Made by a program: the position numbers and the translations under genes | Assembly (NCBI RefSeq): GCF_028682395.1 | Contig: NZ_JANHLC010000005.1 | Location: 248,001 to 312,000, forward strand | Length of the DNA: 64,000 bases | Direction: 5' to 3' | Source: Pseudomonas putida | Lineage (GTDB): Bacteria > Pseudomonadota > Gammaproteobacteria > Pseudomonadales > Pseudomonadaceae | The notes under the pieces: model-generated | What the model saw: the letters and a program-made list of their open reading frames with translations, nothing else | What the model was told of the DNA's origin: nothing | The model's database searches: none | Shown: positions 23,666 to 33,468 of the stretch, in pieces | How positions within the stretch are numbered: the stretch's first letter is position 1 | Layout: every line of letters starts with the position of its first letter

Positions 23666-23800
23666 GATAGTTCCTTGATAAGTCGGGTTAGGCCTCCACG
23701 TATCCCAATGACCAACCGCCAGCATCGAGCTGTAGGCACCCAGGTCATCGTGTCGACACGTGTGTGGGTTTGAGCTTTCGGGGGCTATCCCCTGAAAGCG
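23666..23800 (-). ncRNA. Structured 5' leader of the rpsB-tsf message (probable S2 autoregulatory region)
   Basis: About 130 bases separate the expected transcription start from the rpsB ATG. Right after the start the leader can fold a hairpin (GCTTTC-GGGG, loop ATAG, CCCC-GAAAGC, about 23775-23800). Further down are TGGTCATTGGGATACGTGG and the AAGGAAC ribosome site. In E. coli and other gamma-proteobacteria S2 represses rpsB-tsf through a conserved leader. I infer the same here from position and promoter; I did not model the full fold. Confidence 0.55.
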
Positions 23801-23805
23801 GCGCA

Positions 23806-23817
23806 TTTTATACCACA
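23806..23817 (-). promoter_or_regulatory. Extended -10 promoter of rpsB
   Basis: The minus strand reads TGTGGTATAAAA followed by TGCGCC. This is the conserved extended -10 element reported for rpsB promoters in gamma-proteobacteria (TG motif, then TATAAA). No good -35 is seen 17 bases upstream, as expected for an extended -10 promoter. The start point would fall near 23798-23800, giving a leader of about 130 bases. Confidence 0.7.
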
Positions 23818-23950
23818 GGACTCGCAAAAACGAAACCCGCAATGCACCTTGCCGACGGGGACTTTTGCGCCACCCCCGCCAGCCCTGCACAATACCCCGG
23901 CCTTATAGAAAGAAGCGATGCCTGCCGGCGCATGTTTTGCCCCGGTCGTC

Positions 23951-23959
23951 TGATAGAAT
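23951..23959 (+). promoter_or_regulatory. Possible extended -10 promoter for map
   Basis: TGATAGAAT (TG, one base, TAGAAT) lies about 90 bases before the map start in the divergent rpsB-map region. There is no convincing -35. The rest of this 382-base gap (23666-24047) holds the rpsB promoter and leader on the other strand; I see no other gene in it. Confidence 0.35.
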
Positions 23960-24047
23960 CGCGCTTTTCGGGCCGGGTAAAGGTGCTGACAACCGCCCCC
24001 GTCCTTGTCTGTTTATAGTTGCGTCCCTGAGCGCAAAGAGAGCCTGT

Positions 24048-24830
24048 ATGACCGTTACCCTCAAAACCGCCGAGGACATCGCGAAAATGCGAGTCGCCGG
24101 CCGCCTGGCCGCAGAAGTCCTGGAAATGATCGGCGAATACGTCAAACCCGGCGTGACCACCGAGGAACTGGACCGCATCTGCCACGACTATATCGTCAAC
24201 GTGCAGCAGGCCATTCCCGCACCGCTCAACTACAAGGGTTTCCCCAAGTCGATCTGCACCTCGGTCAACCATGTGGTGTGCCACGGCATCCCCGGTGACA
24301 AGGCACTCAAGGATGGCGACACCCTGAACATCGACATCACGGTGATCAAGGATGGCTATCACGGCGACACCAGCAAGATGTTCCATGTCGGCAATGTCCC
24401 GGTCTGGGCCGAGCGCCTGTCCCAGGTCACCCAGGAATGCCTGTACAAGGCCATCGAAATTGTTCGCCCGGGCTGCCGCCTTGGCGATATTGGCGAAGTG
24501 ATCCAGAAGCACGCCGAGAAAAACGGCTTTTCCGTCGTGCGCGAGTTCTGCGGCCACGGCATCGGCAAGGTGTTCCACGAAGAACCGCAGATCCTGCACT
24601 ACGGTCGTGCCGGCACCGGTATGGAACTCAAGGAAGGTATGACCTTCACCATCGAGCCGATGATCAACCAGGGCAAAGCCGATACCAAGGTGCTGGGCGA
24701 TGGCTGGACTGCGATCACCAAGGACCGCAAGCTCTCGGCCCAATGGGAGCACACCCTGCTGGTGACTGCCGATGGCTACGAGATCTTCACCCTGCGCAGC
24801 GATGACACTATCCCTCGCGTAGCACCCTGA
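24048..24830 (+). CDS. map: Methionine aminopeptidase, type I
   Basis: Removes the initiator methionine from nascent proteins; two-metal pita-bread fold. I start at ATG 24048 (260 aa; AGAGAG upstream), giving [20 protein letters not shown]. Metal ligands sit in [22 protein letters not shown] (two Asp), GHGIG (His), FTIEPM (Glu) and [10 protein letters not shown] (Glu). The longer upstream frame crosses the divergent promoter region and is rejected. It is divergent from rpsB, and glnD follows after 74 bases. Confidence 0.96.
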   Translation: MTVTLKTAEDIAKMRVAGRLAAEVLEMIGEYVKPGVTTEELDRICHDYIVNVQQAIPAPLNYKGFPKSICTSVNHVVCHGIPGDKALKDGDTLNIDITVIKDGYHGDTSKMFHVGNVPVWAERLSQVTQECLYKAIEIVRPGCRLGDIGEVIQKHAEKNGFSVVREFCGHGIGKVFHEEPQILHYGRAGTGMELKEGMTFTIEPMINQGKADTKVLGDGWTAITKDRKLSAQWEHTLLVTADGYEIFTLRSDDTIPRVAP

Positions 24831-24904
24831 TTGATCCTGACGCACGATCTATAGATAGCCGTTTCCGACAGACACTTTTCGATAGCCACAAGGAAAGCCG
24901 AACG

Positions 24905-27607
24905 ATGCCCCAGGTGGACCCCGATCTGTTCGACCGCGGCCAGTTCCAGGCGGAACTGGCGCTCAAGTCCAGCCCTATCCCGGCGTTCAAGAAAGCCATC
25001 CGCCAGGCACGCGAAGTGCTGGACCAGCGGTTTCGCGAAGGCCGCGAGATTCGCCGGCTGATCGAGGATCGTGCGTGGTTAGTCGACAATATCCTGCGCC
25101 AGGCCTGGGCACAGTTCGACTGGAGCGAGGACGCCGATATCGCGCTGGTCGCAGTGGGCGGCTACGGTCGGGGCGAGTTGCACCCTTACTCGGATATCGA
25201 CCTGCTGATTCTGCTCGACAGCGCCGATCATGAGATCTTTCGCGATTCCATCGAGCGTTTTCTGACCCTGCTCTGGGATATCGGCCTGGAAGTCGGGCAA
25301 AGCGTGCGCTCGGTCGCCGAATGTGCCGAAGAAGCCCGGGCCGACCTCACGGTCGTCACCAACCTGATGGAAAGCCGCACCATCGCGGGCCCCGAGGCAC
25401 TGCGCCTGCGCATGCTGGAAGTGACCAGCACGGCGCACATGTGGCCGAGCAAGGAGTTTTTCCTGGCCAAGCGCGCCGAACAGAAGGCTCGCCACCACAA
25501 GTACAACGACACCGAGTACAACCTAGAGCCCAACGTCAAGGGCTCGCCAGGCGGCCTGCGGGATATCCAGACCATCCTCTGGATCGCTCGGCGCCAGTAC
25601 GGCACCCTGAATCTGCGCGCCCTCGCGGGCGAAGGCTTTTTGGTGGAAAGCGAGAACGCCCTGCTCGCCTCTTCCCAGGAGTTTCTCTGGAAGGTCCGGT
25701 ACGCCCTGCACATGCTGGCCGGGCGTGCCGAAGATCGGCTGCTGTTCGACCATCAGCGCAGCATCGCCACGCTGCTGGGGTTTGAAGGTGACGATGCCAA
25801 GCAGGCCATCGAAAACTTCATGCAGCAGTACTACCGCGTGGTGATGAGCATCGCCCAGCTCAGCGACCTGATCATCCAGCACTTCGAAGAGCTGATCCTC
25901 GCCCCGGAAAACGAAGCGCCGCCACAACCGATCAACTCGCGCTTCCAACTGCACGACGGCTATATCGAGGCGGTGAGCCCCAACGTCTTCAAGCGCACAC
26001 CGTTCGCCATGCTGGAGATTTTCGTGCTGATGGCCCAGCACCCGGAAATCAAGGGTGTACGCGCCGATACCATTCGTCTGCTGCGGGAAAACCGTCACCT
26101 GATCGACGACGAGTTCCGCCACGACATCCGCAACACCAGCCTGTTTATCGAGCTGTTCAAGTGCGAGATCGGCATCCACCGCAACCTGCGTCGGATGAAC
26201 CGCTACGGCATTCTCGGGCGCTATCTGCCGGAGTTCGGCGATATTGTCGGGCAGATGCAGCACGACCTGTTCCACATCTATACGGTCGACGCCCACACAC
26301 TGAACCTGATCAAGCACCTGCGTAAATTGCAGTACACCCAGGTGTCCGAGAAATTCCCGTTGGCCAGCAAGCTGATGAGCCGTCTGCCCAAGCCGGAGCT
26401 GATTTACCTGGCCGGGCTCTACCACGATATCGGCAAGGGCCGGCACGGCGATCACTCCGAACTGGGCGCCGTCGATGCGCAGGCGTTCTGTGCCCGCCAC
26501 CAGTTGCCGCAATGGGACAGCCGATTGATCGTCTGGCTGGTGCAGAACCACCTGGTGATGTCGACCACGGCCCAGCGCAAGGACCTCTCCGATCCCCAGG
26601 TGATCCACGACTTCGCCCAAGTCGTCCACGACCAGACACGCCTGGACTACCTCTACGTGCTGACCGTCGCCGATATCAATGCAACCAACCCCAGCCTGTG
26701 GAACTCCTGGCGCGCCAGCCTGTTGCGCCAGCTCTATACCGAGACCAAGCGCGCCCTGCGCCGCGGCCTGGAGAACCCGGTGGATCGTGAAGAGCAGATC
26801 CGCCATACCCAGAGCGCCGCGCTGGATATCCTGGTGCGCGCCGGCACCGACCCGGACGATGTCGAGCAACTCTGGTCGCAGCTGGGCGACGACTACTTTC
26901 TGCGCCATACCGCCGGCGATGTGGCCTGGCACAGCGACGCGATCCTCCAGCAGCCGGCCGATGGCGGCCCGCTGGTGCTGATCAAGGAAACCACCCAGCG
27001 CGAATTCGAAGGGGGTACCCAGATCTTTATCTATGCCCCGGACCAGCACGACTTCTTCGCCGTGACCGTGGCCGCCATGGACCAGCTCAACCTGAACATC
27101 CATGACGCCCGGGTCATCACCTCCAGCAGCCAGTTCACCCTCGACACCTATATCGTGCTCGATACCGACGGCGGCTCGATTGGCGACAACCCGGAGCGCA
27201 TCCAGCAGATCCGCGATGGCCTGACCGAAGCCCTGCGCAACCCCGACGACTACCCGACGATCATCCAGCGCCGCGTACCGCGTCAGCTCAAGCACTTTGC
27301 CTTTGACCCGGTGGTGACCATCCACAACGACGCCCAGCGCCCAGTGACCGTGCTCGAACTCAGCGCCCCGGACCGTCCGGGCCTGCTGGCGCGCATCGGC
27401 AAGATTTTCCTGGAGTTCGACCTGTCGTTGCAGAACGCCAAGATTGCGACCCTGGGCGAACGCGTGGAAGACGTGTTCTTCATTACCGATGCGAACAACC
27501 AGCCACTGTCCGACCCGCTACTGTGCAGCCGCCTGCAGGCGGCAATCGTCGAACAACTGCGCGTCAACCACGAACCCAATGCCGAACTGACGCGCCTGAG
27601 TATCTGA
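24905..27607 (+). CDS. glnD: Bifunctional [protein-PII] uridylyltransferase/uridylyl-removing enzyme
   Basis: Primary nitrogen sensor: uridylylates GlnK/GlnB when glutamine is low and removes UMP when it is high. The 900 aa protein has the nucleotidyltransferase motif [19 protein letters not shown] at about residues 85-103 and an HD domain with [18 protein letters not shown] at about 504-521. Two C-terminal ACT domains follow, the last being [20 protein letters not shown] at about 815. Length and order are standard. It lies downstream of map as in other gamma-proteobacteria, and dapC follows after 37 bases. Confidence 0.97.
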   Translation: MPQVDPDLFDRGQFQAELALKSSPIPAFKKAIRQAREVLDQRFREGREIRRLIEDRAWLVDNILRQAWAQFDWSEDADIALVAVGGYGRGELHPYSDIDLLILLDSADHEIFRDSIERFLTLLWDIGLEVGQSVRSVAECAEEARADLTVVTNLMESRTIAGPEALRLRMLEVTSTAHMWPSKEFFLAKRAEQKARHHKYNDTEYNLEPNVKGSPGGLRDIQTILWIARRQYGTLNLRALAGEGFLVESENALLASSQEFLWKVRYALHMLAGRAEDRLLFDHQRSIATLLGFEGDDAKQAIENFMQQYYRVVMSIAQLSDLIIQHFEELILAPENEAPPQPINSRFQLHDGYIEAVSPNVFKRTPFAMLEIFVLMAQHPEIKGVRADTIRLLRENRHLIDDEFRHDIRNTSLFIELFKCEIGIHRNLRRMNRYGILGRYLPEFGDIVGQMQHDLFHIYTVDAHTLNLIKHLRKLQYTQVSEKFPLASKLMSRLPKPELIYLAGLYHDIGKGRHGDHSELGAVDAQAFCARHQLPQWDSRLIVWLVQNHLVMSTTAQRKDLSDPQVIHDFAQVVHDQTRLDYLYVLTVADINATNPSLWNSWRASLLRQLYTETKRALRRGLENPVDREEQIRHTQSAALDILVRAGTDPDDVEQLWSQLGDDYFLRHTAGDVAWHSDAILQQPADGGPLVLIKETTQREFEGGTQIFIYAPDQHDFFAVTVAAMDQLNLNIHDARVITSSSQFTLDTYIVLDTDGGSIGDNPERIQQIRDGLTEALRNPDDYPTIIQRRVPRQLKHFAFDPVVTIHNDAQRPVTVLELSAPDRPGLLARIGKIFLEFDLSLQNAKIATLGERVEDVFFITDANNQPLSDPLLCSRLQAAIVEQLRVNHEPNAELTRLSI

Positions 27608-27644
27608 CGGCGCGACATGCCCCATCGAGTGAGACCCCGTACCG

Positions 27645-28844
27645 ATGAACAACGCTCTGAACCAGTTGCAACCCTACCCGTTCGAGAAACTGCGCGCCCT
27701 GCTCGCCAGCGTGACGCCCAATGCCGACAAGCGCGCCATCGCACTGTCCATCGGCGAACCCAAGCACCGCTCGCCGGCCTTTGTCGCCGAGGCCCTGGCC
27801 AGCAATCTCGAGCAGATGGCGGTCTACCCGACGACCCTGGGCATCCCGGCCCTGCGCGAAGCGATTGCGCAGTGGTGCGAACGCCGCTTCAGCGTGCCGA
27901 GCGGCTGGCTCGATCCGGCCCGCCACGTGCTGCCGGTCAATGGCACCCGTGAAGCGCTGTTCGCCTTTACCCAAACGGTGGTCAACCGTGGCGATGACGC
28001 GCTGGTCGTCAGCCCGAACCCCTTCTACCAAATCTACGAAGGCGCGGCTTTCCTCGCCGGAGCCAAGCCGCACTACCTGCCGTGCCTGGACGAAAACGGT
28101 TTCAACCCGGATTTCGACGCGGTCCCGGCCGAGGTCTGGCAGCGCTGCCAGATTCTGTTCCTGTGCTCGCCCGGCAACCCCACCGGCGCGCTGATCCCAC
28201 TGGACACCCTGAAAAAGCTGATCGCCCTGGCCGACGAGCACGACTTTGTGATCGCCGCCGACGAGTGCTACAGCGAGCTGTACTTCGACGAGCAAACCCC
28301 ACCGCCCGGCCTGCTCAGCGCCTGCGTGGCCCTGGGGCGCAACGACTTCAAGCGCTGCGTGGTGTTCCATAGCCTGTCCAAGCGCTCCAACCTGCCGGGC
28401 CTGCGTTCGGGCTTCGTCGCCGGCGATGCGCAGATCCTCAAGGCCTTCCTGCTCTATCGCACCTATCACGGCTGCGCGATGCCGGTGCAAACCCAGTTGG
28501 CAAGCATCGCCGCCTGGAACGACGAAGCCCATGTGCGCGCCAACCGCGACCTGTATCGGGAGAAGTTCGACGCGGTGCTGGAGATTCTCGGCCCGGTACT
28601 CGATGTCCAGCGTCCCGACGGCGGCTTCTATCTGTGGCCGAATGTCGAAGGCGACGACGCCGAGTTCTGCCGCGCGCTGTTTGCCGAGGAACATGTGACC
28701 GTGGTTCCCGGCTCCTACCTGTCGCGCGAAGTCGACGGTTTCAATCCGGGTGCCGGGCGGGTCCGCCTGGCACTGGTTGCGCCACTGGCCGAATGCGTCG
28801 AAGCCGCCGAGCGGATGCGCGACTTTATCCAGAAGCGCAAGTAA
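27645..28844 (+). CDS. dapC: N-succinyldiaminopimelate aminotransferase
   Basis: PLP-dependent class I/II aminotransferase that converts N-succinyl-2-amino-6-ketopimelate to N-succinyl-LL-DAP in lysine and peptidoglycan precursor synthesis. The 399 aa protein begins MNNALNQLQPYPFEKLRALL as in Pseudomonas and Bordetella DapC. It has LFLCSPGNPTGALIP, ADECYSELYFDE, and SLSKRSNLPGLRSGF with the Schiff-base Lys at about 244. dapD lies 2.3 kb away and dapE about 9 kb away, so three steps of one pathway are nearby, though not in one operon. Confidence 0.93.
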   Translation: MNNALNQLQPYPFEKLRALLASVTPNADKRAIALSIGEPKHRSPAFVAEALASNLEQMAVYPTTLGIPALREAIAQWCERRFSVPSGWLDPARHVLPVNGTREALFAFTQTVVNRGDDALVVSPNPFYQIYEGAAFLAGAKPHYLPCLDENGFNPDFDAVPAEVWQRCQILFLCSPGNPTGALIPLDTLKKLIALADEHDFVIAADECYSELYFDEQTPPPGLLSACVALGRNDFKRCVVFHSLSKRSNLPGLRSGFVAGDAQILKAFLLYRTYHGCAMPVQTQLASIAAWNDEAHVRANRDLYREKFDAVLEILGPVLDVQRPDGGFYLWPNVEGDDAEFCRALFAEEHVTVVPGSYLSREVDGFNPGAGRVRLALVAPLAECVEAAERMRDFIQKRK

Positions 28845-28853
28845 GGCTACCCT

Positions 28854-28891
28854 CCCGGCCGGTTCATGCCTGGGGCAATGAACCGGCCGGG
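28854..28891. terminator. Long hairpin between convergent dapC and antiporter genes
   Basis: A perfect 14-bp stem (CCCGGCCGGTTCAT with ATGAACCGGCCGGG) with a 10-base loop fills the 51-base gap between two convergent stops. There is no U-tract on either side, so it may be a shared Rho-independent-like block or a 3'-end protecting structure. Confidence 0.5.
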
Positions 28892-28895
28892 ACGC

Positions 28896-30542
28896 TTACT
28901 TCACGGTCCCCAGGTTGGCCTCGCTCATATCCAGGTCGGCCAGCACCTCACGCAACACATCATCGCCGATCTGGTGATGCCGACTGAGGCTGTACAACTC
29001 CAGGCGCTGCGCCCGTAGTGCCTTCAAGCGCAGACGCCGCTCCAGCAGATCCATTTGCGACGCCAGGGCCTGGGCCTCGGCGGAGTCGTTGAAGACCTCC
29101 AACTGATGCCGATACTCGGACATGATCCGCGCCTTCAATTCAGCGGACAGCGCTGCCTGGGCGGCATCCTGGCTGCTATCCGCCTCGTTGAGTTCTTCGT
29201 TTTCCAGGGCATGGATCGCCGCTTCCGCGGTTTTGCGCCAGGCTTCCCGGATCTCGCTGCGGCGCTTGTCATCCGGACTTTTCGCAATGCCGCGCAGCAA
29301 CAGTGGCAAGGTGATACAGGCCGCGATCAGTGACAACAGGATCACCCCGGCGGCAATAAAGATCAGCAGGTCGCGCTCCGGAAAATTCTGCCCCGGGGCG
29401 AGCAGCAGGGGCACCGACATCACACCCGCCAGCGTCACCGCCCCGCGCACGCCGCCCACGGTAAGCAGCCAGCAGGAGCGCGCAGTCGGCACCAGGGTCA
29501 GTTCACCCTTGCCGCGCCAGCGGCGCAGCCAGCCGGACAATCGCCAGATGCTCTGCACCCAGATAAAACGCAGCACCAGCAGCACCAGGAAGATCGCCAC
29601 CACATCCAGGCAGCGATAGAACAGTGTCGGCCACAGCGTAGTTTCATGGCTGACCACTGCCTTGATGATGTCCGGCAATTGCAGGCCCAGCAGCAGGAAG
29701 ATCAGCCCGTTGAACGCAAATTCCAGCAGCGACCAGACACTGCGATTGAGCAGGCGCGTACTGGTCTGGCGCGGCAACAGGTCGAGCCAGCTCTGCATCA
29801 TCCCCGCCGCGACCGCAGACAGAATCCCCGAAGCGCCCAGACGTTCGGCCAGCACATAGGCGGCGAACGGCAGCAGCAACATAAACACCACGTGAGTGGC
29901 CGGATCGTCCCAACCCCGGGCAATCATCCAGGCGCGCAAGCGTCCGACCAGCCAGCTCAGGGCGACACCAATCGCCAAGCCGCCGCAAGCCACCAACACG
30001 AAGGTCAGGCTGGCATTGGCCAGGGAGAACACCCCGGTAATCGCCGCGACCAAGGCAAATTTAAAGGTCACCAGGCCGGTCGCGTCGTTCATCAGCGCTT
30101 CGCCCTGAAGCATATGCATCAAGGGCGCGGGCAGGCGGTCCTGGGAAATCGCCGACACCGCCACGGCATCCGTGGGCGACAGCACCGCGGCCAGGGCAAA
30201 GGCCACCGCCAGGGGAATATCCGGCAAGAGCCAATGAATGAAATAGCCAGCACCCACCACGGTAAACAGCACCAGGCCGACGGCCAGGGTCAGGATCGGC
30301 CCACGCAGGCGCCAGAACTCGCGCTTGGGCATACGCCAACCATCGGAAAATAGCAGCGGCGGTAAGAACAGAAATAGAAACAGCTCGGGGTCCAGGGCCA
30401 CATGCAGCCCCAGGGTTGGCCACGCCAGCAGGGCGCCGGCGGTAATCTGCACCAGGGGCAAAGGCAGGGGAATCAACCGGCCCAGCAACCGTGAAACGCC
30501 GACCAGCATCAGCAGAATAAGGACGGTGTAAGCCGTTTGCAT
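28896..30542 (-). CDS. Na+/H+ antiporter, CPA1 (NhaP-like) family
   Basis: Predicted inner-membrane cation/proton exchanger for pH and sodium homeostasis. From ATG 30542 it is 548 aa; the longer frame adds 19 unconvincing residues. About 12 hydrophobic segments fill residues 1-410, with the core motif LSPTDAVAVSAI and the paired FPPLLFSDGWR-like segment (LFLPPLLFSDGW). A charged, helical cytoplasmic tail of about 130 residues rich in Glu and Ala follows. The ion actually moved cannot be read from the sequence. It is convergent with dapC. Confidence 0.85.
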   Translation of the reverse strand: MQTAYTVLILLMLVGVSRLLGRLIPLPLPLVQITAGALLAWPTLGLHVALDPELFLFLFLPPLLFSDGWRMPKREFWRLRGPILTLAVGLVLFTVVGAGYFIHWLLPDIPLAVAFALAAVLSPTDAVAVSAISQDRLPAPLMHMLQGEALMNDATGLVTFKFALVAAITGVFSLANASLTFVLVACGGLAIGVALSWLVGRLRAWMIARGWDDPATHVVFMLLLPFAAYVLAERLGASGILSAVAAGMMQSWLDLLPRQTSTRLLNRSVWSLLEFAFNGLIFLLLGLQLPDIIKAVVSHETTLWPTLFYRCLDVVAIFLVLLVLRFIWVQSIWRLSGWLRRWRGKGELTLVPTARSCWLLTVGGVRGAVTLAGVMSVPLLLAPGQNFPERDLLIFIAAGVILLSLIAACITLPLLLRGIAKSPDDKRRSEIREAWRKTAEAAIHALENEELNEADSSQDAAQAALSAELKARIMSEYRHQLEVFNDSAEAQALASQMDLLERRLRLKALRAQRLELYSLSRHHQIGDDVLREVLADLDMSEANLGTVK

Positions 30543-30775
30543 AAGCGATAGGGTCCCGTATGAAAGCCATTGAAGAAATATGGGGAAACAGTTCGCCATT
30601 CCAATGCCATATTAGCCGCTTAGACTGCCGGCCGACCGCTGCACATAAGTCGAAGTCCCCCGATGAACATGTAACACAATGATTCGAGCATCAGCCACAG
30701 CCAGCGCCGAACCCGTCCGGCCATGGCATAATCCCGGACCTTTGAATTCCCGTATGACCAAAAGGGGGCAATCCT

Positions 30776-31138
30776 GTGACCGACTCAAGCAAAACGTTGC
30801 ACCTTTTCGGCATCAAAGCGTGCGACACCATGAAAAAAGCTCGCACCTGGCTCGATGAGAAAGGCGTGAACTATGCGTTTCACGACTACAAGAGCGCAGG
30901 CATCGACCGTGAACACCTGACGCAGTGGTGCAACGAACACGGCTGGCAAACCGTGCTGAACCGTGCCGGTACGACCTTTCGCAAACTCGACGACGAACAC
31001 AAAGCCGATCTCGACCAGGCGAAAGCAATCGAACTGATGCTGGCACAACCCTCGATGATCAAGCGCCCGGTGCTCGATCTCGGCGACCGAACCCTGATTG
31101 GCTTCAAGCCAGATATCTATGCGGCAGCTATCCATTAA
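30776..31138 (+). CDS. yffB: ArsC-family (Spx/YffB-like) thioredoxin-fold protein
   Basis: Small thioredoxin-fold protein of the ArsC/Spx superfamily. The 120 aa product has KACDTMKKARTWL with one Cys near residue 16 and the family C-terminal pattern MIKRPVLDLGDRTLIGFKPD. It lacks a CXXC motif. The start is GTG with AAAGGGGG upstream. It lies 33 bases before dapD, a pairing conserved in gamma-proteobacteria. Function in vivo is unknown; a glutathione-dependent reductase role has been suggested for relatives. Confidence 0.82.
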   Translation: MTDSSKTLHLFGIKACDTMKKARTWLDEKGVNYAFHDYKSAGIDREHLTQWCNEHGWQTVLNRAGTTFRKLDDEHKADLDQAKAIELMLAQPSMIKRPVLDLGDRTLIGFKPDIYAAAIH

Positions 31139-31171
31139 GGCTGTCCATCCATTTTCGTAAGAGGTATTTGC

Positions 31172-32206
31172 ATGTCCGCTACCCTGTTCAGCCTGGCCTT
31201 CGGCGTCGGCACCCAGAATCGTCAAGGCACCTGGCTGGAAGTGTTCTACGCCCAGCCATTGCTTAACCCTTCGGCCGAACTGGTCGCCGCCGTTGCGCCG
31301 ATCCTCGGCTACACCGAAGGCAACCAGGCTATCGCCTTCACCACCGCCCAGGCTTCCCAACTGGCCGACGCCCTGAAGGGTATCGACGCGGCCCAGGCAG
31401 CCCTGCTGACCCGCCTGGCCGAAAGCCACAAGCCGCTGATCGCCACCCTGCTGGCCGAAGATGCCGCCCTGACGTCCACGCCTGAGGCCTACCTCAAGCT
31501 GCACCTGCTCTCCCACCGCCTGGCCAAGCCCCACGGCCTGAGCCTGGCCGGGATCTTCCCGCTGCTGCCAAACGTGGCCTGGACCAGCCAGGGCGCCATC
31601 GACCTGGGCGAACTGGCCGAGCGTCAATTGGAAGCCCGCCTGCGTGGCGAGCTGCTGGAAGTGTTCTCGGTGGACAAGTTCCCGAAAATGACCGACTACG
31701 TCGTGCCGAGCGGCGTGCGTATCGCTGACAGCGCGCGGATTCGCCTGGGCGCCTACATCGGCGAAGGCACCACCGTCATGCACGAAGGCTTCGTCAACTT
31801 CAACGCCGGCACCGAAGGTCCGGGCATGATCGAAGGCCGCGTATCGGCCGGTGTGTTCGTCGGCAAGGGTTCGGACCTGGGCGGCGGTTGCTCGACCATG
31901 GGTACCCTGTCCGGTGGCGGCAACATCGTGATCAAGGTCGGTGAAGGCTGCCTGATCGGCGCCAACGCCGGTATCGGTATTCCCCTGGGCGACCGCAACA
32001 CCGTGGAGTCGGGCCTGTACGTGACCGCCGGCACCAAAGTGGCACTGCTCGACGAGAACAACCAACTGGTCAAGGTCGTCAAGGCCCGTGACCTGGCCGG
32101 CCAGCCGGATCTGTTGTTCCGTCGCAACTCGGAAACCGGCGCCGTGGAATGCAAGACCCACAAGTCGGCCATCGAGCTGAACGAAGCGCTGCACGCTCAC
32201 AACTAA
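31172..32206 (+). CDS. dapD: 2,3,4,5-tetrahydropyridine-2,6-dicarboxylate N-succinyltransferase
   Basis: Transfers succinyl from succinyl-CoA to tetrahydrodipicolinate, opening the succinylase branch of DAP synthesis that DapC and DapE continue. At 344 aa it is the longer DapD type found in Pseudomonas: an N-terminal domain of about 170 residues, then a left-handed beta helix (PSGVRIADSARIRLGAYIGE, MHEGFVNFNAGTEG, GGGCSTMGTLSGGG). It probably shares a transcript with the upstream yffB-like gene. A strong palindrome follows its stop. Confidence 0.95.
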   Translation: MSATLFSLAFGVGTQNRQGTWLEVFYAQPLLNPSAELVAAVAPILGYTEGNQAIAFTTAQASQLADALKGIDAAQAALLTRLAESHKPLIATLLAEDAALTSTPEAYLKLHLLSHRLAKPHGLSLAGIFPLLPNVAWTSQGAIDLGELAERQLEARLRGELLEVFSVDKFPKMTDYVVPSGVRIADSARIRLGAYIGEGTTVMHEGFVNFNAGTEGPGMIEGRVSAGVFVGKGSDLGGGCSTMGTLSGGGNIVIKVGEGCLIGANAGIGIPLGDRNTVESGLYVTAGTKVALLDENNQLVKVVKARDLAGQPDLLFRRNSETGAVECKTHKSAIELNEALHAHN

Positions 32207-32216
32207 GCAGCATTGA

Positions 32217-32238
32217 GCGGGCCCGGATCCGGGCCCGC
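32217..32238. repeat. 22-bp perfect palindrome between dapD and csdA
   Basis: The 22 bases centred on 32227/32228 are a perfect inverted repeat with no spacer; one arm is GCGGGCCCGGA. It starts 10 bases after the dapD stop and 24 bases before the csdA start. There is no U-tract, so it may be a 3'-stabilising or attenuating hairpin, or a protein-binding site. Confidence 0.6.
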
Positions 32239-32262
32239 CCACGCTCACCAGAGCCGACCATC

Positions 32263-33468
32263 ATGTTATTGCCCTCCCCCTGGCGCGCCGACTTCCCGGC
32301 AATCGCCGCCCTGCAACGCCAGGACCAGACCTATCTGGACAGCGCTGCCACCACGCAAAAGCCCCAAGCCCTGCTCGATGCCCTGACGCACTACTACGCC
32401 AACGGCGCAGCCAATGTGCACCGTGCCCAGCATTTACCCGGCGCCCATGCGACCCAGGCGTTCGAAGACAGCCGGAACAAGGTCGGGCAATGGCTCAACA
32501 GCGGCGACAGCGGGCAGATCGTCTTTACCCACGGTGCCACCTCGGCCCTGAATCTGCTGGCCTACGGCCTGGAACACACATTCTCCCAGGGCGACCAGAT
32601 CGTTGTCAGCGCCCTGGAACATCACGCCAACCTGCTGCCCTGGCAACAACTGGCGCTGCGACGCGGCCTTGAACTGGTGGTATTGCCACTGGACAGCCAA
32701 GGCCTGATCGACCTTGAAGCAGCGGCCGGCCTGATCGGCCCGCGCACCCGCCTGGTCGCCCTTAGCCAATTGTCCAACGTGCTCGGTGCCTGGCAGCCAT
32801 TGCCGGCGCTGCTGGCAATGGCCAGGCAGCACGGCGCGCTCAGCGTGGTCGATGGCGCTCAGGGCGTGGTCCACGGCCGCCATGATCTCCAAGCCCTGGA
32901 CTGCGACTTCTATGTCTTTTCCAGCCACAAGCTCTATGGCCCGGACGGCCTGGGCGTACTCCATGGCCGCCATGACGCCTTGCAGCGCCTGCGCCACTGG
33001 CAGTTTGGTGGCGAGATGGTCCAGGACGCCGACTATCACGCCGCCCGCTTTCGCCCCGCGCCATTGGGCTTCGAAGCCGGTACGCCGCCGATCGCCAGCG
33101 TGATCGGCCTGGGCGCCAGCCTCGACTACCTCGCCACCCTCGATCAGAGTGCCGTGCACACCCATGAAGCCGCGCTGCATGCGCATCTGCTGCAAGGCCT
33201 GCAAGTGCGCAAAGGCATCCGCCTGCTGGGCGCGCCGCAGGTGGCCCTGGCCAGCTTCGTGGTCGAAGGCGTGCATAACGCCGACCTGGCCCATCTGCTG
33301 ACCGACCAGGGCATTGCGGTGCGGGCCGGTCATCACTGTGCGATGCCGCTGCTCAAACGCCTTGGCCTGCCAGGTGCGATCCGCGTCTCCCTTGGGCTGT
33401 ACAACGACTCTGCCGACCTGGAGCGCTTCTTCGAAGCCCTGGACCAGGCCCTGGATCTGCTGCGATGA
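32263..33468 (+). CDS. csdA: Cysteine desulfurase (CsdA/SufS family, class II)
   Basis: PLP enzyme that takes sulfur from cysteine as an enzyme persulfide for Fe-S cluster or tRNA sulfur pathways. From ATG 32263 it is 401 aa; longer frames would overlap dapD. It has QTYLDSAATTQKPQAL, NVHRAQHLPGAHAT, FSSHKLYGPDGLGVL with the PLP Lys, and the class II active Cys in RAGHHCAMPLL. The four-base overlap with the SufE-type gene shows that the pair works together, as CsdA-CsdE does in E. coli. Confidence 0.92.
   Translation: MLLPSPWRADFPAIAALQRQDQTYLDSAATTQKPQALLDALTHYYANGAANVHRAQHLPGAHATQAFEDSRNKVGQWLNSGDSGQIVFTHGATSALNLLAYGLEHTFSQGDQIVVSALEHHANLLPWQQLALRRGLELVVLPLDSQGLIDLEAAAGLIGPRTRLVALSQLSNVLGAWQPLPALLAMARQHGALSVVDGAQGVVHGRHDLQALDCDFYVFSSHKLYGPDGLGVLHGRHDALQRLRHWQFGGEMVQDADYHAARFRPAPLGFEAGTPPIASVIGLGASLDYLATLDQSAVHTHEAALHAHLLQGLQVRKGIRLLGAPQVALASFVVEGVHNADLAHLLTDQGIAVRAGHHCAMPLLKRLGLPGAIRVSLGLYNDSADLERFFEALDQALDLLR

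Noticed and set aside
25523..27325. 600-codon frame antisense to glnD
   Set aside because: Composition is unlike a natural protein and the sense gene is complete with all its domains.
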